Shown here piece after piece: positions 1-8,607 of a stretch of DNA of 64,000 bases (positions within the stretch are counted from its first letter, which is position 1; each line of letters begins with the position of its first letter). Made by a program: the position numbers and the translations under genes. The DNA is from Cuneatibacter caecimuris (GTDB taxonomy: Bacteria; Bacillota; Clostridia; Lachnospirales; Lachnospiraceae). The notes beneath the pieces are model-generated. The model was not told where the DNA came from and did not search any database. It was given only the letters and a program-made list of their open reading frames with translations. The stretch is taken from assembly GCF_004216775.1 (NCBI RefSeq), contig NZ_SGXF01000002.1:310001-374000 (forward strand), read 5' to 3'.

Positions 1-145
1 ACCGTTTGCACCCTAGCCTGATGGATCGACTGGTTTCTAACAGCCCCACCATGTCCCGGAAACTCTGAGCCGCAGCGCTGTCCAGGCAGCGGCGCAAATA
101 TGCCTGCGCATTAAACGCTGGTATGATCAGGCTGATAAACGGCAT
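1..145 (-). CDS. GT2 family glycosyltransferase, N-terminus only
   Basis: Seen: from an ATG at 145 the minus strand encodes an open frame to the window edge (48 residues). It starts MPFISLIIPAFNAQAYLRRC and continues with LDSAAAQSFRDM, the classic opening beta-strand and helix of family 2 glycosyltransferases. A good ribosome-binding site (GGAGAGG, 150-156) lies 4 nt upstream. The start overlaps the end of the mocA-like gene by 35 nt. Oddity: where GT2 enzymes normally continue into the V-x-D-D-G-S nucleotide-binding strand, this frame reads VGLLETSRSIRLGCKR, which does not fit. The gene may be interrupted or rearranged just outside the window. A sugar transferase is also an unexpected last gene for a molybdenum-hydroxylase operon. 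GT2 identity of the first 31 residues is fairly sure; the rest is unknown. Confidence 0.6.
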   Translation of the reverse strand, partial: MPFISLIIPAFNAQAYLRRCLDSAAAQSFRDMVGLLETSRSIRLGCKR

Positions 146-752
146 AAATCCTCTCCAATTCCTTCATTTCCTGTGCCGTATCCCCGTCCAGAATTTCTTC
201 CCGGCGGGAAGCATATACCCGCGCGCATTGATCCAAATGCCCCAGCAAAACCCGCTTTCCTCCCTGATCCCCGGGCAGCGCCATCAATTCCGGCAACGCG
301 GAAGCTGGAAAAGAGGCCGGATTATACAGCTCCTGTTCCCAGGCCAGACAGGCGTAGTCAGAAACCGCTGCCTTTTGCAGGAAACGTTTCAGACTGGAAA
401 CCTGAAGCAAAGGCTGATCCGCCACTGCAAAGACAAAACGTTCCGCCCCTCCGCCTTCCAGGGACGCATGAAGCCCGGCATGGATAGAGTAAGAAATTCC
501 GTTGGCGCTTTCGGGGCTGTCCACAGGAAAAAAGCCCATATCTTCAGCCGCGTCCAGTATTTCCTGTTCTCTTGCCACTGCAAAAATCCGGCATCCCTCA
601 CTCGTCCCGGCAGCTTCCGCCCAATTCTGAAAGCACCGCAAATACAAAGGTTTTCCGCCAAGCAGATGCAGCAGTTTGTTTTTGCCGGGATGCTTCTCAT
701 CGGAAAAACGGCGGCCGCTGCCGGCCGCCAGCAATATCACATCAATCTTCAC
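111..752 (-). CDS. mocA: MocA-type molybdenum cofactor cytidylyltransferase
   Basis: A 213-residue nucleotidyltransferase of the MobA/MocA type. The N-terminal loop LLAAGSGRRF and the following GKNKLL segment form the NTP-binding signature, and VFAVADQPLL in the middle corresponds to the metal-binding acidic region of the family. Known role of MocA: it transfers CMP to molybdopterin-Mo to make the cytosine dinucleotide form used by xanthine-dehydrogenase-family enzymes. That fits its place directly behind the molybdenum-binding subunit, whose stop it overlaps by 11 nt (translational coupling likely). Length is normal for the family. The exact nucleotide specificity cannot be read from sequence alone. 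It is the seventh complete gene of the operon driven from about 8.6 kb. Confidence 0.8.
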   Translation of the reverse strand: MKIDVILLAAGSGRRFSDEKHPGKNKLLHLLGGKPLYLRCFQNWAEAAGTSEGCRIFAVAREQEILDAAEDMGFFPVDSPESANGISYSIHAGLHASLEGGGAERFVFAVADQPLLQVSSLKRFLQKAAVSDYACLAWEQELYNPASFPASALPELMALPGDQGGKRVLLGHLDQCARVYASRREEILDGDTAQEMKELERIYAVYQPDHTSV

Positions 753-3024
753 AGCGCTCCATCACAATCCTTTCCGGTTTTACCGGCAGTTCACGGAACC
801 ATTTTCCCGTAGCGTTATAGATTGCATGAACAATGGCCGGTGCAGGGGTGTTGATCACAATTTCTCCGATGGATTTGGCTCCAAAAGGCCCGGAGGGCTC
901 ATAGCTGCTCTCAAATTCCACGCGGATTTTCCCCACATCCAGCCGGGTGGGGATCTTATACTGCATCAGAGAATTTTCCAGCACTTTCCCTCTGCCGCTG
1001 TACTGCACATCTTCAAACAGCGCCATCCCGATGCCCTGGGCGATCCCACCTTCTGTCTGAACCCGGGCCAGATTTGGGTTCACCACTGTCCCGCAATCCA
1101 CCGCGGCGGCATACTCCACCAATTCCACATGGCCGGTTTCCGGGTCCAGATCGATTTCCGCCATGCCTGCCATAAACGGCGGCGGAGAGATGGGGGAGCT
1201 GTTGCTCTCCGTCACCTCCAGGGCCCTGCAGCTGCCGCACATGGCGGCTGTTCCTATTTCTTTCAGGGTTACGCTTCTGCCGCTCTGCAGGTCCGCCACA
1301 ACGCTTCCGTCAAATTCCGCCTGCTCTGTCCCGCAGGAAAGCAGCTCCGCTCCTGTTTCCAGAATCTTTTCCCGCAGCCTGGCGCAGGCTTTTTCCACTG
1401 CCTTCCCTGTGACATAGGTGGTGCTGGAAGCATAGGAGCCGGAATCATAGGGAGAAGCGTCTGTATCCGCGCCCAGCACCGTGATATTCTCAATCGGGCA
1501 TTCCATACATTCCGCCGCCATCTGCGCCAGAATAGTATCGCAGCCCGTACCCATATCCGCCGCGCCGATTCTCAGCGTATAATATCCCTCTTCATTCATT
1601 TTCAGTGTGGCGGAGCCCACGTCCACGCCGGAAATGCCGGAACCCTGCATGGCCATGGCCACGCCCACGCTGCGCACATGGCCGTTGTCCAGCACTCTCC
1701 GGGGATATTTTTCCTTCCAGCCGATCATTTCCGCCGCCCGGTCCAGGCAGCGGTCCAGCGCGCAGCTGTTCGTCTGTTCCCCGTAATAGGCGGGCATCAC
1801 CTGGCCCTCCCGCACCATATTGCGCTTTCTCAGCTCCACCGGGTCGATGCCCAGCTTTGCAGCCAGCTCGTTCACCGCGGATTCCAGGGCAAAAATCCCC
1901 TGGGTTGCTCCATATCCCCGGTATGCGCCTGCTGACATCACGTTAGTATATACCACGTCATAAGAAAAACGGTGCGCTTCCAGAGAACCATACAGCGGAA
2001 TCGACTTGTGCCCTGACAATCCCACCGTCGTGGGGCCGTGTTCCCCATAAGCCCCTGTATTGGAAAGGGTGTACAGATCCACTCCCCGGATTCTCCCGTC
2101 CTTCATAGCCCCCACCTTCACATGGACTTCCATTTCATGCCTGGGGGAAGAAGCGGTCTGGCTCTCCTGCCTGGTAAAAATCATCATAGAAGGTTTTTTC
2201 GTCATCCAGGTCACAAACGCGGGAAAAACTTCCGCCACCACAGTCTGTTTCGCCCCGAATCCTCCTCCGATCCTGGGTTTGCTCACCCGGATGCCGGACT
2301 TTGGAATGCCCAGGGCATTGGAGAGAATTCTGCGCACATGGAAAACGATCTGCGTGGAGCTTAGCACATTCAGCCGCCCGTAGAGATCAATGGTGCAGCA
2401 GGTCCGGAAAGTCTCCATCATGGCTTGCTGGCAGGCCTTGGTATGATATGTATGCTCCACAATGATATCACAGTCCGCCAGCACCGCGTCAATTTCTCCA
2501 TGGCCGCTCTCTCCGCTGGCACAGAGATTCCTCTTGTTATCCGCGCCCACAGGGCAAAGGGATTTCCAGCTGTCTTCAGGATGCACCAGAATATCGCTGT
2601 CTTTGGCTTTCCGGAAGTCCAGCACCGCCTCTAACACCTGATATTTTACTTTCAGCAGCTTCAGCGCCTGATCCACAGCTTTTTCTGTCTCTCCGGCCAC
2701 AATCGCCACAGGATCTCCCACATAGCGCACATGGCGGTCCAGAATCAGCCGGTCGTAGGGGCTGGGCTCCGGGTATGTCTGCCCTGCCATGGTGAACCGC
2801 TGCCGGGGCACATCTTCCCAGGTATAGACTGCCTCGATCCCCGGCACTTTTAAAGCAGCGTCTTCGTTTACTTCTTCTACAATCGCATTGGCATGAGGGC
2901 TGCGGAGCACTTTGACTGTTAGGCATCCCGCAGGGGCCACATCCTCCAGATACACTGGCTTGCCTGTCAAAAGCTGCATGGCGTCCTTTTTCCGGACAGG
3001 CTGACTGACTGATTTCAGCTTCAT
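742..3024 (-). CDS. Molybdenum-binding subunit of xanthine dehydrogenase family hydroxylase
   Basis: A 760-residue large subunit of a three-component molybdenum hydroxylase. Visible family marks: an N-terminal hammerhead domain (about 1-120, TGKPVYLEDV start, HVRYVGDPVAIVAGE), the glycine-rich cofactor loop GGGFGAKQ, the substrate-pocket segment AGAYRGYGATQ, and near the C-terminus GPFGAKSIGEIVINTPAPAI, which holds the catalytic glutamate. Function by family: hydroxylation of a purine-like heterocycle at the Mo centre, with electrons passed to the 2Fe-2S and FAD subunits encoded just upstream. The start overlaps the 2Fe-2S gene by 4 nt (ATGA). Xanthine is the likeliest substrate because a xanthine/uracil permease heads the operon, but nicotinate- or carbon-monoxide-type enzymes share the fold, so the substrate is inference. 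Confidence 0.88.
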   Translation of the reverse strand: MKLKSVSQPVRKKDAMQLLTGKPVYLEDVAPAGCLTVKVLRSPHANAIVEEVNEDAALKVPGIEAVYTWEDVPRQRFTMAGQTYPEPSPYDRLILDRHVRYVGDPVAIVAGETEKAVDQALKLLKVKYQVLEAVLDFRKAKDSDILVHPEDSWKSLCPVGADNKRNLCASGESGHGEIDAVLADCDIIVEHTYHTKACQQAMMETFRTCCTIDLYGRLNVLSSTQIVFHVRRILSNALGIPKSGIRVSKPRIGGGFGAKQTVVAEVFPAFVTWMTKKPSMMIFTRQESQTASSPRHEMEVHVKVGAMKDGRIRGVDLYTLSNTGAYGEHGPTTVGLSGHKSIPLYGSLEAHRFSYDVVYTNVMSAGAYRGYGATQGIFALESAVNELAAKLGIDPVELRKRNMVREGQVMPAYYGEQTNSCALDRCLDRAAEMIGWKEKYPRRVLDNGHVRSVGVAMAMQGSGISGVDVGSATLKMNEEGYYTLRIGAADMGTGCDTILAQMAAECMECPIENITVLGADTDASPYDSGSYASSTTYVTGKAVEKACARLREKILETGAELLSCGTEQAEFDGSVVADLQSGRSVTLKEIGTAAMCGSCRALEVTESNSSPISPPPFMAGMAEIDLDPETGHVELVEYAAAVDCGTVVNPNLARVQTEGGIAQGIGMALFEDVQYSGRGKVLENSLMQYKIPTRLDVGKIRVEFESSYEPSGPFGAKSIGEIVINTPAPAIVHAIYNATGKWFRELPVKPERIVMERCED

Positions 3025-3485
3025 GACCTCACCCCCTTTTTCCAGGCCAGATAAGCCTGGATTCCCCTGAGCTGCCCCTCATAGCCGGAACAGCGGCAGA
3101 GGTTTCCAGCCAGATATTCTTTAATCTCTTCTTCCTCCGGCTCCGGATTTTCCCGGAACAGGGCGATGGCATTCATCATCAGGCCCGGATTGCAGAATCC
3201 GCACTGTTCCGCTCCCTGGTCCGCGATAAAAGCGCCAAACTCCTCCGCCTCTTCCTGCAGGCCTTCCAGCGTCTCCACCCGCCTGCCGTCCGCCCGGACA
3301 GCCAGCACGGAGCAGGACAGCACCGGGCGGCCGTCCAGCATCACCGTGCACAGCCCGCAGTTGGAAGTCTCACAGCCCCGCTTCACGCTGAGGCACCCGT
3401 GGGCCCGCAGAAAATCAATGAGCAGGAGGTCACAGGCTGCATCTTCCTGAATTTTTCTTCCATTTACCGTCACTGTAATCTTCAT
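3021..3485 (-). CDS. 2Fe-2S subunit of xanthine dehydrogenase family hydroxylase
   Basis: A 154-residue two-cluster ferredoxin-like subunit of normal length. The N-terminal plant-type cluster ligands are seen in KRGCETSNCGLCTVMLDG followed by PVLSC, and the C-terminal helical cluster ligands in QCGFCNPG and NLCRCSGY. It shuttles electrons from the molybdenum subunit to the FAD subunit, both encoded next to it. The gene overlaps its neighbours by 4 nt on both sides, so the three subunits are almost certainly co-translated in near equal amounts. All cluster cysteines are present, so the subunit looks functional. Confidence 0.92.
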   Translation of the reverse strand: MKITVTVNGRKIQEDAACDLLLIDFLRAHGCLSVKRGCETSNCGLCTVMLDGRPVLSCSVLAVRADGRRVETLEGLQEEAEEFGAFIADQGAEQCGFCNPGLMMNAIALFRENPEPEEEEIKEYLAGNLCRCSGYEGQLRGIQAYLAWKKGVRS

Positions 3486-4279
3486 CCCTGCATTCCTCCG
3501 ATCTCCAGGCAGGCCCGCTTCACCAGCACCTGCGCCAGGTGCTTCCGGTACCCCGCACCGGCTCTCATGTTGCTGCCGGTCCTGATTTTTGCCGCCGCAT
3601 ATGCACCGAATTCTTCCGCGCTTTTCTCTGTGATCCCCGCGCTGAGAATCCCTTCTTCATCCCGCACCAGCACAGCCCTGCCGGGACGGGCGCCCACAGC
3701 CGCAGCAGCCGCTCTGTTCTCTCCTGCACATACGGCGCAGGCCAGAACAGGAAAGTCTGTGCTGCTGTTGCGCAGAGACTGATAGGAACAGCGCCCCGGC
3801 TCTTTGGGCAGGATCACCCGCACCAGGATATCCCGGTCCGCAGGCATGGCCGCGAACTGCTCCAGAGAAATCCTCCCTCCCCGGTACAGCTCCACCTCAG
3901 CCCCCAGGGCCATAAACTCCGTCAGCACGTCTGAAAAACCGAACCGGCCGAAAATACTGCCGCCCAAGGTAGCCAGATTCCGGAACTGGACGCCGACGAT
4001 ATGGCGCAGGCACTCTCGCATGCTCCCGTCCGTACTCTGGGCCAGCCCCGGATGCTGCTCCAGCTGGCGCAGGGAAACCATGCTGCCGATCCGGAAAGAA
4101 TCTTCTTCCTCTTCTATGGTATCCAGCCCCAGGCCGGACAGATCTATCGCAGTCTGCACCCGCATCCTGCTCATTTTCAGCCACAGCATCCCGCCGATAA
4201 TCCTGCTGCTCTTTTTCTGGTTCAGCTCATAGGCCTGCTCCAGGCTTTCTGCTTTCACATAATTCTGAATGGTCAGCAT
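3482..4279 (-). CDS. FAD-binding subunit of xanthine dehydrogenase family hydroxylase
   Basis: A 265-residue member of the medium-subunit family. FAD-binding signatures are the early IIGGMLWLKMSR loop, followed by AIDLSGLGLDTI, and the second loop FRNLATLGGSIFGRFGFSD. It passes electrons from the iron-sulfur subunit to an external acceptor. Members that also carry a 4Fe-4S cluster insert several extra cysteines; no such cluster motif is obvious here. The start at 4279 lies inside the 3' end of the ABC ATPase gene (53-nt overlap), which ties the transporter and the enzyme into one operon. Slightly shorter than many homologues (about 280-295 residues). Confidence 0.85.
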   Translation of the reverse strand: MLTIQNYVKAESLEQAYELNQKKSSRIIGGMLWLKMSRMRVQTAIDLSGLGLDTIEEEEDSFRIGSMVSLRQLEQHPGLAQSTDGSMRECLRHIVGVQFRNLATLGGSIFGRFGFSDVLTEFMALGAEVELYRGGRISLEQFAAMPADRDILVRVILPKEPGRCSYQSLRNSSTDFPVLACAVCAGENRAAAAAVGARPGRAVLVRDEEGILSAGITEKSAEEFGAYAAAKIRTGSNMRAGAGYRKHLAQVLVKRACLEIGGMQG

Positions 4280-5060
4280 TCCTGTCTCCTCTCCAGACGA
4301 CGGCCCGCCCGGCTGCTCCCCGCACCCAGTCCAGCTGCCTGCCGTAAAGCCGGCGCAGCCCTTCCATCATCCGTTCCTCGTAATTTTCATCTTCCTGACT
4401 GATGCAGTCCAGAATTCTCCCTTCCTGCAGCAGCACCACCCGGTCCGCATAAGCGTCCGCCAGCGCCGGATCATGTACGCTCATTATAGCATGTTTCCCG
4501 TGTTTTGTCAGGTATTCCCTCAGGCGGGAAAGCAGCAGGCGGCGCCGCCCGAAGTCCAGGCCGCTCTCCGGCTCATCCAGCACCATCCACCCGGCCTCCT
4601 GCACCCTGGCCCTGGCCAGATAACAGAGTTTTCTCTCCCCTCCGCTCAAATGCTCCATCGTCCTGTTCTTCAAATCCTGAATCCCCAGTTCCTCCAGGGC
4701 ATGCTCCACGGCCTCATACTCTTTTTTTCCCGGCATCTGCCAGAATTTCAGATAGGGGTTTCTGCCCATAACCACAAATTCCTGCACCGGACATCCGGCG
4801 GCCTGGCAGTCCTGAGGCACATAGGAGAGAAGCTGCGCCCGGCGGACAGGAGACTTCAGCTGTCCCAAATTTATTCCGTCCAGCAATATTTCTCCCCGCC
4901 CAGGATGGTACAGCCCCAGCAGGGATTTCAGAAGGGAAGTTTTCCCCGCGCCGTTTGTTCCCATCACGGCAGTAATCCTTCCGCTGCAGGAAAAAGAGAC
5001 GTCTTCTAAGATTATTCTGTTCTCCAGATACAGTGTGATATTTCTGAATTCAAGGCTCAC
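4227..5060 (-). CDS. ABC importer ATPase (FecE/BtuD/MolC type)
   Basis: A 277-residue ATPase with Walker A GTNGAGKTS, the Q-loop region YVPQDC, signature LSGGERK, Walker B WMVLDEPE and the switch histidine in MSVHDP. I place the start at a GTG (5060) because it follows a strong AGGGGGA site by 6 nt and its first bases overlap the permease stop as GTGA; a longer upstream frame has no support. It powers the permease encoded just upstream. The last about 17 residues run over the start of the FAD-subunit gene. By family it imports a metal chelate, cobalamin or an oxyanion such as molybdate; the operon context makes molybdate attractive (inference). Confidence 0.85.
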   Translation of the reverse strand: MSLEFRNITLYLENRIILEDVSFSCSGRITAVMGTNGAGKTSLLKSLLGLYHPGRGEILLDGINLGQLKSPVRRAQLLSYVPQDCQAAGCPVQEFVVMGRNPYLKFWQMPGKKEYEAVEHALEELGIQDLKNRTMEHLSGGERKLCYLARARVQEAGWMVLDEPESGLDFGRRRLLLSRLREYLTKHGKHAIMSVHDPALADAYADRVVLLQEGRILDCISQEDENYEERMMEGLRRLYGRQLDWVRGAAGRAVVWRGDRNADHSELCESRKPGAGL

Positions 5061-6046
5061 AGCAGTTCCCCCTTTCTGCTCCTGCCCGCCAGTGCCAGAG
5101 CTAACAGCAGCGCTCCGGCAAAGGAAGTCAGAATGCTTACCGGAATTTCTGCCGCAGTAAGAGACCTGGCCAGTGTGTCCGCAAGCAGCAGGAACGTCCC
5201 GCCCCCCATGGCGCACAGGCTGAAGTTCCTTTTCAGATCATCTCCGAAAAGACGCCGGATCATATGGGGAACGATCAGGCCGATCCAGGAGACAGCCCCT
5301 GCAGCTGATACCACGGAAGCCGCCAGCAGCGTGGCCAGCAGAGCCCCCGCCAGCCTGACCTTCCCCACCGGCAGCCCCAGGCTCCCGGCCTCCTCTTCTC
5401 CCAGCACCAGCAGCTGCAGTTTCCACCGCATCAGCCACAGGCAAAACAGTGAAGCAGCAATCACAGGCGCCGCAGCCCCCACATCCTTCCAGTCCGACGT
5501 ATGAAAACTCCCCATCAGCCAGTATTCAATGGACGGAAGCTGCTGGGAAGGATCCGCCAGATATTTCAGCATCATTAAAAGAGCGCCCGCCAGAGCGCCC
5601 GTGACGATCCCCGAGATCAGAAGCGTCACTTTCTGCTGCCCGCCTGCGGCTTTTGCCAGGGCCACAGTAACCAGCACGGTAAAAATACCGGCTCCGAAAG
5701 CGGAAGCCGCTGTCGCCGCTGCAGATGCACCCGCCAGAATCGCAGCAGCAGCGCCCACCGAAGCGCCGCCGGTCACGCCCAGCACATCGGGAGAAACCAG
5801 CGGATTCCGGAATATATTCTGATACACCAGGCCGGATATTGACAACGCCGCACCACAGGCCAGAACTAAAAAAGTCCTGGGCAGGCGGATCTGCAGAAAC
5901 ACCCTGCTCCCCATCCCCCCGTCAGAGCCTGTGAGAATTCCCCACAGGTCTGACAGCGTCAGCGGATACCGCCCCACACAGAGGGACAAAAGCACAGCGC
6001 CCAGCATTATTCCGGCCATCACCCAGAACCTTTTATGATTCATCAA
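5057..6046 (-). CDS. FecCD/BtuC-family ABC importer permease
   Basis: A 329-residue membrane protein with many hydrophobic helices, of normal length for the ten-helix BtuC fold. Family marks include RLPRTFLVLACGAALSISGL near residue 55, PDVLGVTGGASVGA, and GLIVPHMIRRLFGDD close to the C-terminus (the coupling region that contacts the ATPase). Its stop overlaps the GTG start of the ATPase gene by 3-4 nt. It forms the membrane channel of a vitamin B12/iron-siderophore/molybdate-type importer. Which of these it moves cannot be decided from the sequence; the neighbouring molybdenum enzyme suggests a MolB-like role. Confidence 0.86.
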   Translation of the reverse strand: MMNHKRFWVMAGIMLGAVLLSLCVGRYPLTLSDLWGILTGSDGGMGSRVFLQIRLPRTFLVLACGAALSISGLVYQNIFRNPLVSPDVLGVTGGASVGAAAAILAGASAAATAASAFGAGIFTVLVTVALAKAAGGQQKVTLLISGIVTGALAGALLMMLKYLADPSQQLPSIEYWLMGSFHTSDWKDVGAAAPVIAASLFCLWLMRWKLQLLVLGEEEAGSLGLPVGKVRLAGALLATLLAASVVSAAGAVSWIGLIVPHMIRRLFGDDLKRNFSLCAMGGGTFLLLADTLARSLTAAEIPVSILTSFAGALLLALALAGRSRKGELL

Positions 6047-6068
6047 TTACCTCTCTTACCCCTAAAAT

Positions 6069-7145
6069 TTATGAAACGCCCAGCGCCTCTTTTGTCACTG
6101 TAATCCCGAAAAAGCGGCTGTAAAAGTCTTCCGCATCCTTCAAATACGCTTCCTCGGAATAGAGCTCAGGATGCAGCCTGCTGGTCAGCCAGAGCACGCC
6201 TAATACAGAAGAGGGGGTAGGATAATCCCACGCCTCTATTTCTGAAGGAAACGTCAGTACATTTCCCTTCTGCACCGCGGCAGTCTGCTTCAGAGCCGCA
6301 TTTTCCTCTATCTCTTCCAGCGTATATTCCGCATAGCTCACCGCGAAAATATAATCCGGATTCCAGGCCAGCAGCTGCTCCGCCGATACAGCCGTCCAAT
6401 AGCTGTCCGTCAATTCCTGGGACACATTTTTTCCGCCCGCCATGGCAATCAGTTCATTTTGGTACATCTCAGAGGTACAGGTCCGCAGATAGTCGGAACC
6501 AGAAGCCAGATAGACCAGAGGACGTTCTGCATCTTTTGTCAGTTCCCGTGCAAAATTCATTTTCCCGTGGTAATAATCCAAAAGCTCTTCTCCCTCCTTC
6601 TGACGGCCTGTGATCTCCGCCAAAAGGCTCAGACATTCCTCGAAATCCTCCTGGGTCTCCGGATTTACCACCACCGCCGGAATGCCCAGCGCATCGAAGC
6701 TGGAAACGCTCTCTTCCAACCGCTTGGGCAGAATTACCACATCCGGTTCCAGTGCCGCGGTTTCCTCCACATTAATCCCCTTGCCGGAACCCACAGCCGG
6801 CAAATCCAGCAGCCCTGGAGCGGCCAGCCTGTACAGCTCTCTGGTATCCGCTTTCATCTCGATCCCCGCCAGATTATCCTCACAGCCCAGCGCCACCAGC
6901 AGGGCAGTAGAAATATAATAAGAAGAAACAAGCTTTTCTGCAGGCCCGTCCAGTTTTACCGTTCTGCCCGCCTGATCTGTTATGGTAATTCCCTCCTGCT
7001 CTTTCACAGAGGAAGACGTTTCTGCACTCTCTTCAGGGGCAGCTGCCGCTGCTGAAGTTCTCTGTTCTTCCGCCTGCCCGCACCCGGTCAGCGAAGTAAA
7101 TGCGAAAACAGCGGTCAGGACCAGGCCGATCAATTTCTTCTTCAT
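6069..7145 (-). CDS. ABC importer substrate-binding lipoprotein (BtuF/FhuD/MolA-like)
   Basis: A 358-residue exported lipoprotein: the signal peptide MKKKLIGLVLTAVFAFTSL ends in a lipobox (LTGC, Cys22), followed by a Ser/Ala/Glu-rich linker of about 30 residues and a periplasmic-binding-protein fold with DQAGRTVKL, EPDVVILPK and the C-terminal WDYPTPSSVLGVLWL segment typical of this class. It captures the ligand for the FecCD-type permease and ATPase encoded next. It begins 2 nt after the permease gene stop, so translation is coupled. The family includes binders of ferric chelates, cobalamin and, in MolA, molybdate/tungstate; I favour molybdate only from context. Confidence 0.83.
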   Translation of the reverse strand: MKKKLIGLVLTAVFAFTSLTGCGQAEEQRTSAAAAAPEESAETSSSVKEQEGITITDQAGRTVKLDGPAEKLVSSYYISTALLVALGCEDNLAGIEMKADTRELYRLAAPGLLDLPAVGSGKGINVEETAALEPDVVILPKRLEESVSSFDALGIPAVVVNPETQEDFEECLSLLAEITGRQKEGEELLDYYHGKMNFARELTKDAERPLVYLASGSDYLRTCTSEMYQNELIAMAGGKNVSQELTDSYWTAVSAEQLLAWNPDYIFAVSYAEYTLEEIEENAALKQTAAVQKGNVLTFPSEIEAWDYPTPSSVLGVLWLTSRLHPELYSEEAYLKDAEDFYSRFFGITVTKEALGVS

Positions 7146-7147
7146 GA

Positions 7148-8557
7148 TCAGTTCTTAGCCTCCGCAGGCTGGTCTTTGGGCAGCACGATATTCAGAATAA
7201 TAGCCACCAGAGCGGCGGGCACAATGCCGGAGCCGCCGAAAATCAGCTGTACCGTCTGGGGAAGGTGGGACAGGATCGCGCTGTTCGCGCCGATGCCGTA
7301 GCCCAGGCCTAAGGCGACGGAAACAATCGTGATGCTTCTGGCCGTAATCGGATTTTTCGTGATCAGCTGAATCCCGCTGACCACAATAGAAGAGAACATC
7401 ATCACAGCCGCTCCGCCCAGAACACTTTGAGGCATAATGGAAATCAGAGCCGCCAGCTTCGGAAACAGCCCGCACAGGATCAGGAAAACCGCGCCTGTTG
7501 CCAGAGCAAAGCGGTTCACCACTTTTGTCATTGCCACCAGGCCCACGTTCTGGCTGAATGAGGTGTTGGGCAGCACGCCGAATACTGCTGCGAAACTGGA
7601 ACCCAGGCCGTCGCAGATAATTCCGCCGGACAGCTCTTTATCTGTGGCCTCACGGCCCATACCGCCTTCTGTAACGCCGGAAATATCTCCCACGGTTTCC
7701 ACCGCTGTCACAATAAACATAATTCCCACCGGCAGAATTGCCCGCCAGTCAAATACCGGCTTCACAGGCATCAGCTTCGGCACGGCGAACCAATCGGCCT
7801 GCGCAACCTTGTCCCAGTTCAGAGCCCAGGCTTTCACATATTCCGTGCCGTCAGCCGCCACCCCTGTAGTGGGCAGGAACAGCCCCATTACCATAGCCGC
7901 GATATAGCCTACAATAATTCCGATCAAAATAGCAGAATAGCTGGCCATGCCTTTGGTGGCATGTTTCAGCACAATGATCACCACCAGAACCAGGCCGCCT
8001 AAAAGCAAGTTCTCTACAGAACCAAAATCCGCCGCCTTATCTCCGCCCCCAAAGGAGTTCACGCCGATGCCGATGAGAGACAAACCGATGGAAAGTACTA
8101 CAGTACCCGTCACCACGGCAGGGAAAAACTTTCTCAGCGGTTTCAGGAAAAATCCCAGAACCCCTTCAAAAAGGCCTCCGATGATCGAAGCGCCCATCAT
8201 CGCGCCATAAGCAAGAATTCCTCCGCCCATGGTTTTTGCCACACTGTTGAATACCCCGATAAATCCGGAACTGGTTCCCATGATGATCGGCACTTTACCG
8301 CCCACCGGCCCGATGGCAAACAGCTGAATCAGCGTCACAATACCTGCGATCAGCATGGCGTTCTGAAGAAGGGATACCTGCAGTTCCGCAAACTCGCTTC
8401 CTGCACCAATCCCACAGGCCCCGGTAATTACCAGGATAGGGGTCAGATTCCCCACAAACATGGCCAGAACGTGCTGCAAACCCAGAGGGATCGCACGGCC
8501 CAGCGGAAGCTTACCATAAAAATCATAAGCTTCTTTCAAAGACTTTTTCTCTTTCAT
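7148..8557 (-). CDS. NCS2-family uracil/xanthine permease
   Basis: A 469-residue transporter with about 14 hydrophobic segments. The opening LGLQHVLAMFVGNLTPILV with its QH pair is the first-helix signature of the NCS2 (nucleobase:cation symporter-2) family. Later come AVETVGDISGVTEGG and GVLPNTSFSQNVGLVAMTKV, which correspond to the substrate-binding region and the family NxG-type signature. I chose the second of two adjacent ATGs (8557) because AAGGAG at 8565-8570 is then 7 nt away. As first gene of the operon that encodes a molybdenum hydroxylase, it most likely imports xanthine or a related purine for oxidation. Uric acid or uracil are alternatives that the sequence does not exclude. Confidence 0.9.
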   Translation of the reverse strand: MKEKKSLKEAYDFYGKLPLGRAIPLGLQHVLAMFVGNLTPILVITGACGIGAGSEFAELQVSLLQNAMLIAGIVTLIQLFAIGPVGGKVPIIMGTSSGFIGVFNSVAKTMGGGILAYGAMMGASIIGGLFEGVLGFFLKPLRKFFPAVVTGTVVLSIGLSLIGIGVNSFGGGDKAADFGSVENLLLGGLVLVVIIVLKHATKGMASYSAILIGIIVGYIAAMVMGLFLPTTGVAADGTEYVKAWALNWDKVAQADWFAVPKLMPVKPVFDWRAILPVGIMFIVTAVETVGDISGVTEGGMGREATDKELSGGIICDGLGSSFAAVFGVLPNTSFSQNVGLVAMTKVVNRFALATGAVFLILCGLFPKLAALISIMPQSVLGGAAVMMFSSIVVSGIQLITKNPITARSITIVSVALGLGYGIGANSAILSHLPQTVQLIFGGSGIVPAALVAIILNIVLPKDQPAEAKN

Positions 8558-8583
8558 CATATATCTCCTTTTCTTTTGTAACA

Positions 8584-8598
8584 CATCCCCGGGGGATG
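8584..8598. promoter_or_regulatory. Short GC palindrome at the 5' end of the purine operon transcript
   Basis: CATCCCC-G-GGGGATG forms a perfect 7-bp inverted repeat just downstream of the predicted transcription start and before the ribosome-binding site. It could be an operator or a 5' stabilising hairpin. On the minus strand the stretch GCGCATCCCCCGG is shared with the intergenic repeat elements found at 13.9 and 30.9 kb, so it may also be a fragment of one. Confidence 0.4.
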
Positions 8599-8607
8599 CG
8601 CAAAATA

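Noticed and set aside
676-1935. Long plus-strand frame opposite the molybdenum subunit gene
   Set aside because: It is the antisense of a well-supported gene, His/Arg/Pro-rich without any family motif, and has no ribosome-binding site. GC-rich coding DNA often leaves such open antisense frames.
4227-5216. Longer form of the ABC ATPase starting at 5216
   Set aside because: The extra N-terminal residues lie inside the permease gene and have no family pattern; the GTG at 5060 has a strong ribosome-binding site.
8558-8607. Purine riboswitch before the permease gene
   Set aside because: The leader is only about 40 nt and lacks the conserved three-way junction; only a 7-bp GC hairpin is present.
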